This document shows, in pieces, positions 7,917 through 14,268 of a stretch of 18,312 nt of DNA; positions within the stretch are counted from its first letter, which is position 1; every line of letters starts with the position of its first letter. The position numbers and the translations under genes are program-made. A model generated the notes under the pieces. It was not told the DNA's origin. It ran no database searches and was given only the letters and a program-made list of their open reading frames with translations. Origin of the DNA: Mycoemilia scoparia (taxonomy: Eukaryota > Kickxellomycota > Kickxellomycetes > Kickxellales > Kickxellaceae); NCBI GenBank assembly GCA_027575805.1, contig JANBPU010000306.1:1-18312 (forward strand), in the 5' to 3' direction.

Positions 7917-8439
7917 TTGATTACAAAGAACAACTTTAGCTTTAAAAACTATCATTGGTATCGAGATGATGGTGGACCGCACCGACTTGAGTTTCCTTTG
8001 TTCTTTTTGCTATTACTATTGGTACTATTATTATTATTGTTTCCCCTTCTACTACTACTACAATCCCTACCCTCTATTGCATTAGCATTTGTTGATGCGA
8101 ATGCATTCTATACTTCTCACTTTTGACATTGGTTTTCCTGATCCTCTCTTTTATATTAAGGCTTAAGAAGTTTTCTAGCTACTCCTATATTTATCTTGAA
8201 CGGCGTCTTTTTACTGACCCTTTCGAGCTTACAGATGCTTTTATTTATAATATACCCTGTCTCTTTGAGCTTTATTCTGATGTTTCAAGAAGCAATCAAC
8301 AATTAAATAATAAAATGTTTAAAAGGTCTCGATAGTTTTGTACTCAACTTCAATATGATGATTCAATGGAAAGCTTGGGGTTGTTTAAACTACTGTGTTA
8401 CTGTATTAGAAACATATATGACAAAAATTGTAAAAAAAA
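7917..8439. other. convergent 3' region between TFIIB and the Gly/Tyr-rich gene
   Basis: The region holds a pyrimidine-rich tract with trinucleotide-like repeats (TTA/CTA/ACT) at about 8005-8060. A plus-strand AATAAA (8309-8314) is a candidate polyadenylation signal for TFIIB. A minus-strand AATAAA near 8239-8244 may serve the opposing gene, so the two transcripts probably overlap. An open frame running from the TFIIB stop codon is mostly poly-Leu from the repeat tract and is not a gene. Confidence 0.55.
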
Positions 8440-9540
8440 CTAGTGAATAGGTAAAATTGGTATATTGTATAGTTTGGCAAGGAACCTGACGGTGTTGGCA
8501 GACCCAGGGAATAGAGTTCCAACGGGGTACATCTGTTTGTGGAGCTCCTCAATCTGATCGTGTAGTTTATCATCAACCTCATCATCCTTATCATCACCCT
8601 TATCATCATCCTTACCATCGTCATCTCCATCTTTATAGTGCTTTTGGTGGAATACCTTGGGTGTATGGTGATTGTAATAGCCATAGGCTTGGAAAAGCGG
8701 AGACGGCATCATCATCTGTGCGGTCAGACTTGGCAAACCGCTGGCCATCATAGACTTGAGTTGGTATTCGTGTGGTGATGGCCCATACAAGCCGAAACCT
8801 CCGTAGCCAGAAAACCCATCGTATCCAAGGCCGCCATATGCACCAAGCATTCCGTAATCAGAAAGACCGCCGAGCCCCAATCCACCAAAGCCTCCTGCGT
8901 ATTTATTGAAATCGCCATATCCTCCATATCCTCCAAGACCTCCTGCGTATTTGCTGAGATCTCCATATCCTCCATATCCTCCAAGGCCCATCATAGGGTC
9001 TGCCATGGAGTACATCATACCTCTGTCCTTGCCAAAGAGCTCTTTTGGATCACCCATAGTGTTTAGGTGGCCATAGTCCCCACTCATCTTTGGCGATGAG
9101 CCAACCAAGACTTGAGCGCCACCAACACCAGGAGCTGCCGCTGCTGCTCTACCTGCGCTTGGCAAGTCCTGCTCCTTTGCGTCGACACTCCCACCCTCTA
9201 AGGTCTCTTTACTAGCCTGTATGTGTTTGATGGGAATAGATGGCTGGCTGTTTGGGAGAGATACCGAATCTTTTGCCTCAGTAGACTTGGATTTGTCTTC
9301 ATCCTTATCATCATGGTATAGCCGTTGAAGAAGGCTCTTCATAGTACTTCCTGGCTTCATTGACATTTTCTCCCCATCTATATTGCCGCTGTTGTTAGAG
9401 ATGGCAGCAGGAGATGCGGCTTCCTTCGAGTCGATAGAAGCATCTTGTAGTTTGGAAGCCTGCTCATTAACAGGCTTGGCTGTTATAATTCCCGGAAACA
9501 ATAGTATGAGGAGGATTGCGGACAGTTTAGTCGTTGTCAT
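8440..9540 (-). CDS. secreted Gly/Tyr-rich repeat protein with an acidic, His-containing tail
   Basis: This 366-residue frame starts at ATG 9540. Residues 1-21 are a typical signal peptide (hydrophobic LSAILLILLFPGIITA, cut before KPVN). Residues 22-130 are Ser/Lys/Asp/Glu-rich. An Ala run (132-136) precedes a Gly/Tyr-rich block (about 185-252) built on GGYGGYGD and KYAGG. The block includes two consecutive 16-residue copies (185-200, 201-216). A Met-rich stretch follows (264-279). Then comes a His/Lys segment (YNHHTPKVFHQKHYK at 289-303) and an Asp/Lys-rich tract (304-325). A short hydrophobic end reads VRFLAKLYNIPILPIH. Its only Trp/Cys content is zero, so it cannot form disulfides. A structural cell-wall, adhesive or metal/mineral-binding role is possible by composition only. 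I recognise no family. Confidence 0.75.
   Translation of the reverse strand: MTTTKLSAILLILLFPGIITAKPVNEQASKLQDASIDSKEAASPAAISNNSGNIDGEKMSMKPGSTMKSLLQRLYHDDKDEDKSKSTEAKDSVSLPNSQPSIPIKHIQASKETLEGGSVDAKEQDLPSAGRAAAAAPGVGGAQVLVGSSPKMSGDYGHLNTMGDPKELFGKDRGMMYSMADPMMGLGGYGGYGDLSKYAGGLGGYGGYGDFNKYAGGFGGLGLGGLSDYGMLGAYGGLGYDGFSGYGGFGLYGPSPHEYQLKSMMASGLPSLTAQMMMPSPLFQAYGYYNHHTPKVFHQKHYKDGDDDGKDDDKGDDKDDEVDDKLHDQIEELHKQMYPVGTLFPGSANTVRFLAKLYNIPILPIH
8893..8988 (-). repeat. 48-bp tandem repeat, two copies, inside the Gly/Tyr-rich gene
   Basis: Bases 8893-8940 and 8941-8988 are adjacent, equal-length copies differing at five positions. They encode two in-frame 16-residue units of type GLGGYGGYGD(L/F)(S/N)KYAG. 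Four of the five differences keep similar residues or are silent. Array length could vary between strains. Confidence 0.85.
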
Positions 9541-9618
9541 ATCTACAAAATATATACTATTATAAACAAGCGGAGGAAAATCTGGTTTGGCTTTTAGATT
9601 TTTGCTTATTCTCCGGCA

Positions 9619-9665
9619 TTATATATACATATATATATATATGTGTGTGTGTGTGTTTGTGTGAG
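9619..9665. repeat. compound (TA)n(TG)n microsatellite
   Basis: A TA tract passes directly into a TG tract about 80-125 bases upstream of the ATG of the Gly/Tyr-rich gene. Its left edge (ATTATATATAC) is at the position expected for that gene's TATA box. Confidence 0.75.
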
Positions 9666-9854
9666 CATTTTCAATAGTACCTGAACTAGTGGTTTTCTAT
9701 TAACAGATACATAAAATTAAATGGGGTTGTTATAGCCATGGGATTTTCATCAATTAACTTTTTCTACTTTGAAGGAAGTATGCTACTGCCCATGACCGGA
9801 AATTTTCCACAATTAGTAGTATACATTTAAAAACATGGCAGTTATCATTCGTTT

Positions 9855-10175
9855 CTAGTTCACACTGCGCAGGAGCCTGATGGGATATTTGTAGATCTTG
9901 TGGGGAGGGTTGGCAGTAACATTGCTAGTATCCGGATTGGAGGCAGCAGGAAAGCGATTCCAGCTACTATATAATCATAGTCAAGTGTACTTTGTTTAGT
10001 AGTCTCTTGATTCTTATTTCCCTTTATAATTATCTTATATGGCAAGCTTTTATGCTGTCTTTTCATTCAGCTGTAAAAAAGAAAAAGGACAAATGATGTC
10101 TATAGCATAGTAAAACACACACATTGCATGTTAACGTACTTACTATACAAAACCTTTTGTATAATTGACTCCCAT
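9855..10175 (-). CDS. possible small spliced gene of unknown function
   Basis: On the minus strand an ATG at 10175 opens a short exon (MGVNYTKGFV) ending in a canonical donor, GTAAGT at 10143-10138. Two acceptors are available. TTTTTTACAG, ending at 10071 after a long pyrimidine tract, makes a classic 73-base intron but leads to early stops. TATATAG, ending at 9967 with TTGAC just before it, joins in phase to a frame open to TAG at 9857-9855. That frame includes SWNRFPAASNPDTSNVTANP and KIYKYPIRLLRSVN. The product would be about 49 residues with no signal peptide. A second overlapping frame, starting at ATG 10066, is also open for 68 codons. The splice signals are good and the coding evidence is weak. 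Confidence 0.22.
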
Positions 10176-10465
10176 GAAAGTTTTCAATACACGAAACCGC
10201 ACTTAACTTGCCTATCACTCGTAATTGAAAATCAAATGACTAGGCTGTACTGTTGTGGTTAGATCAATCTGCTACAAATAAACCTAACATCAAAATCTGA
10301 TACGAACAATTGAGAAGTTTCTCACAACCCAAATCGGCTCATTTGACTGTTCACTTTACAAAACAATCAATCGGATTTTCCTCAATACCAGGCTCTTTGT
10401 GTATAAGAAGTGTTCTCGAGCTTGTCAGCCTGATTTATCAAATCATCATTTTCAAAAACAAACTA
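10176..10465. other. spacer upstream of the small C-x3-C-x2-C gene
   Basis: AT-rich with no supported gene. It should carry the distal promoter of the plus-strand gene at 10549. Confidence 0.5.
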
Positions 10466-10488
10466 ATCTATCTATCTATCTATCTATA
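10466..10488. repeat. (ATCT)5 tetranucleotide microsatellite
   Basis: Five perfect ATCT units followed by ATA, abutting the TATA-like element of the downstream gene. Length polymorphism here could alter promoter spacing. Confidence 0.85.
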
Positions 10489-10492
10489 AAAG
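10485..10492 (+). promoter_or_regulatory. TATA box of the small C-x3-C-x2-C gene
   Basis: TATAAAAG lies 57 bases upstream of the ATG at 10549, at the end of the ATCT repeat. Confidence 0.45.
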
Positions 10493-10548
10493 GGAGATAT
10501 AAAACTGCGGCGTGCGCATTTCTGCAATTACCGTTTTTAATAATTCAT

Positions 10549-10965
10549 ATGAAGCCCACTTCCCCACTAATTTATACAATCCGAACTAACCCTTTGAAAA
10601 TTGTAAAGAACAGTACTGCGTCTAGATCAACAAATGAGAAGCACCATACTAATGTTTTGCATGATATTGAAAGGGAAGAATGTAATCAAAAGTGCACAAC
10701 ATGTGTGCAAGACTGGCAAAATCTTTTAGGTATAACACAGACCCAAAACAGAAATAATAATTGCACTTTAGATAAGATTCCATTTGATTCATCAAAGTCT
10801 GGTCTCCCAGATGATCACAAGCAAGCTCACAAAAATTTAAAGCCTGTATTAGGTAAATCTGGAGAACAAAAGACCATAAAAATTAGTAAGAATGACTATT
10901 ATTCTCCTTTTGGAAATTGCCATTCAGAAATCGTGGAATTCGATATGATCGATCTCAAAGATTAA
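10549..10965 (+). CDS. small protein with an oxidoreductase-like (OXLD1-type) C-x3-C-x2-C-V motif
   Basis: The 138-residue frame starts at ATG 10549. The frame is open 150 bases further upstream, but only with non-ATG starts across the TATA box and the ATCT repeat. The first 28 residues are basic/hydroxylated without acidic residues, like a mitochondrial presequence. At 44-56 the sequence reads E-C-N-Q-K-C-T-T-C-V-Q-D-W, which matches the pattern C-x3-C-x2-C-V-x followed by an aromatic residue in the 'oxidoreductase-like' domain of OXLD1 proteins, small mitochondrial proteins of unknown reaction. The remainder is Asn/Lys/Ser-rich, and two further cysteines (72, 124) are isolated. An AATAAA follows at 11059-11064. 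The match rests on a short motif recalled from the family, so the assignment is tentative. That it is a real gene is somewhat better supported. Confidence 0.45.
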   Translation: MKPTSPLIYTIRTNPLKIVKNSTASRSTNEKHHTNVLHDIEREECNQKCTTCVQDWQNLLGITQTQNRNNNCTLDKIPFDSSKSGLPDDHKQAHKNLKPVLGKSGEQKTIKISKNDYYSPFGNCHSEIVEFDMIDLKD

Positions 10966-11058
10966 TGTCAGCTTTTTTGGGGAATAACAATGCCACAGCA
11001 TTTACATTATAGGTCACCTTTAACAACCATGGGAATGTATAATGTAATTAATTGGATT

Positions 11059-11064
11059 AATAAA
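11059..11064 (+). terminator. candidate polyadenylation signal for the gene at 10549-10965
   Basis: AATAAA about 95 bases beyond the stop codon, in AT-rich DNA. Confidence 0.35.
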
Positions 11065-11191
11065 AACGCATTAAAATATATTAAAAAGGTACTATTTCCA
11101 ACATCTATGTAAATCTTTTTATTTATAAACTCAACTCAGCCTATTTGTAAATTACAAGCCCTGCTTTATATTTTTATAAAAAGAGGGTATT

Positions 11192-11317
11192 ATGAAATAT
11201 CACGTTAAGATATATGCTGATGCTCCTTGTGGATGTCACACATTATCTATAAGATATTGTTTGGTTACAGATTAAACCCGGAGTTAATGTATTTAGCCTC
11301 CCAATTTTGAAATAAAC
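11192..11317 (+). pseudogene. possible decayed LysM-like fragment
   Basis: ATG 11192 opens 27 residues that include YHVKIYADAPCGCHTLSIRY, ending at TAA 11273-11275. In the neighbouring frame, from about 11262, the sequence continues QIKPGVNVFSLPIL. LysM modules begin Y-x-V-x-x-G-D-x-C/L, continue with S-I-x-x-Y-x-V, and end near I-x-P-G-x-x-V-x-x-P. The two pieces resemble the start and the end of such a module, with a frameshift and missing middle residues. The similarity is faint. No upstream signal peptide or long frame is present, so a relic is more likely than a gene. Confidence 0.22.
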
Positions 11318-11358
11318 ATCTTAGATGCGGCTAATCGGTAACATATAGAACTCGTTGA

Positions 11359-11538
11359 TGCTCTATAGCATTTTCAGGGGGTTATATCACAAATAAAAGA
11401 GCTTGGGCCATTGCACAAACTGATTGGTTACATTTATTCACAGAAGTTCCTTTGTGTAGTAATGGGAAAAACGGACTACAGGTAACAATGGACACATGCA
11501 AAGCTTTTAAAATGTACAAGCATATTGCAGACATTTGA
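11359..11538 (+). pseudogene. orphan open segment of unknown origin
   Basis: A 59-codon plus-strand frame lies between stops, without an ATG near its start. Its content is balanced (AWAIAQTDWLHLFTEVPLCS), with two candidate acceptors (CTCTATAG, CATTTTCAG) at its beginning and a GTAACA after a CAG near its middle. It may be an exon, or part of the same decayed locus as 11192-11317. I recognise no domain. Confidence 0.2.
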
Positions 11539-12210
11539 TGAATGGCTCTTGGGCAATTTTAAACAGATGGATGTATAGCACATGCAATTTAGTAGTCACG
11601 AGTGTTTGAATTTAGGCATTCTATGCCACCAATTGCAATCTATGTTTGCTGACCATAACGAGGCTGGCATGACGAATAGGAAAAGAAAAATGGGCTTCTT
11701 CTCTCAGGCAATGTGCATATTTTGGTGGGAAATGATTCTTGGAATACATATGTGCGTGCGTGGTGTGCATATGTAAGTATATGTGAGAGTCTAATATCGG
11801 TAAGAGTTCTCAACAACAAATAAAAATATCAAAATATAAGAACGAGGCAGGGCTTTAAGGAAATATTTTTCCATATGAGGTTTTTAACCACGGCTCTTTC
11901 AGCAGTTGCTATTAGTTTCCCAGGTGTAAATGGGCCGCCACATTTATATCAATATAGTCATTATTGTACACTCACGCATAAATACTTATTAAATACTTAT
12001 TTATTTTTGTTTGTTTGGGCCTTGAGAAGGCAAATGCTAAAAAATAAAATGTGCAAGCTAAATTTATAGTAGTGATGGATGAGAGAACCGATGCCTGAAG
12101 CCAATTCCTGGGAGGTTGTTATGCAAGAAATCGGATGTCAGAGGCAGATATTTACAGAGCGGTCACAGATGCACTGGAGAATAGGGGGAATGCAAGAAAA
12201 CAGGCTTGTG
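11539..12210. other. spacer with no well-supported gene; one signal-peptide-like start at 11875
   Basis: The region is AT-rich. A plus-strand frame at 11875-12069 begins MRFLTTALSAVAISFP, which resembles a fungal secretion signal, with an A/T-rich TATA-like element about 40 bases before it. The rest of that frame (FLFVWALRRQMLKNK) does not look like a mature secreted protein. A downstream segment (12099-12248) is open for 49 codons in another frame. These could be parts of a broken or spliced secreted-protein gene. Confidence 0.25.
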
Positions 12211-13245
12211 CTACCATCTTGATAGATCCGAAAAAAAGCTGCTGTTGAAGAATGGGCTTTTTAGCCCAGACATATGGGAAACTGACTCGTTGTCGTCGTC
12301 CCCGCTGTTAAAAAACTTGAAACTGTAGCCAGAGGATGTAACGCCGCTATAGTCTTCGCTCTGGTGGTAATGGCTGCTGCTGTCATGACAGGTGCCGCTA
12401 TTCACGTAGCTGAAGCTAAAAGTCTTATCGCTGAAGTCATGACTATGGTCGTGGCTGTGATCATGGCTGTTGTAATCATCGTAGCTTGAAGGGGTGTCAA
12501 AGTGATGGGTCCCCCAAGTTCCCGTATAATCGTTTGAATCATCATAACCGCTGTTATCGTTGCTGTCATCGTAACTTGACTCGCCATAGTGATCCGTGTA
12601 GCTTTGGGGGCTGCTTGATCCAACATTATCCCAATGGGAATGTCCATAGCTTCCATAGTAATCGTCATCGTTATGGCCACCGTAGGAAGTGGATGAGGAC
12701 TGGAATGGGTCATCACTTAATGGTGTGTAGTTGTAGTCCGTTATGATATCGGCGTTACGGCCATCGCCACCATGATCATAGTAGTATCTTGGAACGAAAT
12801 AATAGCTCGAGTGTCTGTTTCTGAGATGGTAAAGCAGATCATTGAATGGTCTTGCATGCTCATTATGCAGGTTATGCGCCAGCCTATACAAAAAGGGTTA
12901 GAGAAAAATTGCTGAGCCCTCCGCATCAGAATTAGATAGAGAAAGTAAAACTTTTCATGGACTTTTAACTTACTCGTGAAGGAAGCTGTCCATAATCTCA
13001 GTGTAATCTATAAACGACAAGGGGTCATACATCTCGCGAACACGAATTGATATCCTGGCCCCATTTCTATAGTTTAGGCCCAGGGTTGACTCGACCTGTG
13101 GATCTATCTCTTGCAAAATGGGAACCTCCCATCCAAAGTGTCGCATCGTGTCGCTAACCTCGGTGGCTGCTCTCTCAAGGATCTCCTTGGCAGCGGGCCA
13201 ATTGTCGTACTTTTTTAGAACCTGGACGCTGTTAAAGTAATGCAT
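12211..13245 (-). CDS. WLM-domain (Wss1/SprT-like) metalloprotease with a His/Asp/Ser/Tyr-rich tail
   Basis: Two exons, 13245-12974 and 12883-12211, join in phase to encode 314 residues. Exon 1 carries the start of the WLM fold (A-x-E-I-L-E-R-A, V-x-x-x-M-R-x-F-G-W, then LGLNYRNGARISIRVR). The junction falls inside the catalytic motif and yields HELAHNLHNEHARPF. Zinc ligands would be H90, H94 and H100 with Glu91 as base, the same HExxH-x5-H spacing as yeast Wss1, although its Gly before the last ligand is Asn98 here. Wss1/SPRTN-type enzymes cleave DNA-protein crosslinks, often SUMO-linked, in the nucleus. After about residue 115 there is no recognisable SHP box, SIM or zinc finger. Instead residues 120-300 are low-complexity, rich in Asp, His, Ser, Tyr and Gly, including HDHSHDHSHD at 231-240. 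The protease identity is sound; the substrate is inferred. Confidence 0.85.
12884..12973 (-). other. spliceosomal intron of the WLM protease gene
   Basis: This 90-base intron has donor GTAAGT (12973-12968), a CTAAC branch site within TCTCTAACCC shortly before the acceptor, and acceptor TTTTTGTATAG. Removing it restores HE|LAHN of the zinc-binding motif in phase (the Glu codon is split GA|G). This makes it the best-supported intron in the window and a guide to splice signals here. Confidence 0.9.
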
Positions 13246-13835
13246 TTTCGATATAGATATAATATGTTGTAAATAAAATATGGAGGAGGGATAGGAGTAG
13301 AGAAACGCTCTGGTTCTGTGAGTCCGAGATGGGGCTTTTTATGATAAGGCAGACATGCGAGGAGGTATTTCTTGAGACCTTTACGCCCAGCGGTCCCTCA
13401 ATGATTCCCAAAGAATATGGCTTGCTTAGTGTTTGAATGATGCGCAACACATCGATTTGATGCAGCATAGTCACAACCAAAAGTGCTCCACAGAGCGCCC
13501 ATAGTGGTAACTGGCGAATTGAGCAGAGAAGTAGGCCCCAGTCACTGGCAGGCCAGATACAGGGCAGTAGTCACGCTCAATATATGCCTAAAAGAGAGCT
13601 CAAATCCACCTTGATTATAAAGCATCACAAGCAAGAATGGCCAAAATAGATAAATGTTTGTTATGCATATATGGTGCTGTCATGAGCTATAGCTTAGACA
13701 TTTGGATGCACCTTGACACCAGCCTAATCGTAAAAGGCAGGTGACTGATCCTAACAGTAACAGCTTGTAGGAACCATAGGCACTATTTCTAAAGCACTTG
13801 ATAGCAGCAAGTTTCACAGCTTTCCTGAGAAATAG
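13246..13835. other. divergent spacer upstream of the WLM protease gene
   Basis: The minus-strand promoter of the protease gene should lie here. Open frames of 73-82 codons exist on the minus strand (13232-13480 and 13680-13901), but none shows a domain, signal peptide or codon pattern that I trust. A TTATAAAG element near 13614 precedes a 35-codon plus-strand frame starting at an ATG in AAGAATGGCC. Confidence 0.35.
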
Positions 13836-14120
13836 CCTGCTGATGTGGAAGAAATAAAGGTGCAGAACAATAAACCATTGTGGCCACTGGCTAGCAAACA
13901 TTCTCGATCAAAGCAGCCACACAAACCAAGGCTAAACCACGCCTGCACCCCTAACCCCGTAGCTGAAATATCCAAGATGTGGCCAGAAGAGAAATCAAAT
14001 GCCGCAAATCGATATAGGAGGGAAATATCAAGAGCATCAGCAGCAGTGGCAGAAGGTCAGCAAAGCCGCCACACAATGCAACATTTGCTTTTGGCAATTA
14101 TTTTTTGCTCTACAAAATAA
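13836..14120 (+). pseudogene. open segment with faint HMG-box resemblance
   Basis: The plus strand is open for about 94 codons after a candidate acceptor (GAAATAG), with no ATG at its beginning. Around its middle it reads, in order, AEISK, MW, PEEK and YRREISRA. Those words occur in the same order in helices 2 and 3 of HMG boxes (…EISKxLGxxW…PEEKxxY…A…). Here EISK and MW are adjacent, so about four residues would be missing, and the usual N-terminal RPxNAF is not clear (KPLWPL). A preceding 5' exon with GTAAAA donor can be drawn from an ATG near 13635, but weakly. It could be a decayed or highly diverged gene, or coincidence. Confidence 0.18.
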
Positions 14121-14268
14121 GGCAGCATTCTGCTATAGTGACGCTTTTGTAATGCAGAAATCCGTACCTGTGACTTAGCACCCCATAATATAGAGCGGAG
14201 CTGAGAAACTCATAAATGCATTGCACCATATTCCATTCCTGCTTTACTTGAAGCATACCTTTACCACG

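Noticed and set aside
7917..8126. Poly-Leu open frame right after the TFIIB stop
   Set aside because: The leucines come from a TTA/CTA-type trinucleotide tract in the 3' untranslated region; no family resemblance.
12402..12746. Met/Thr-rich and His-rich frames overlapping the WLM tail
   Set aside because: They are alternative frames and antisense of the repetitive CAT/GAC-rich tail; their odd composition follows from that repeat.
13232..13480. 82-codon minus-strand frame upstream of the WLM protease
   Set aside because: It overlaps the protease start in another frame and ends in a low-complexity LLSLLHILFTTYY stretch; no conserved motif.
14221..14268. Longer N-terminus of the F-box/LRR protein from TTG
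   Set aside because: The ATG at 14269 aligns exactly with the start of the left-edge paralog, and no ATG lies in the extension.
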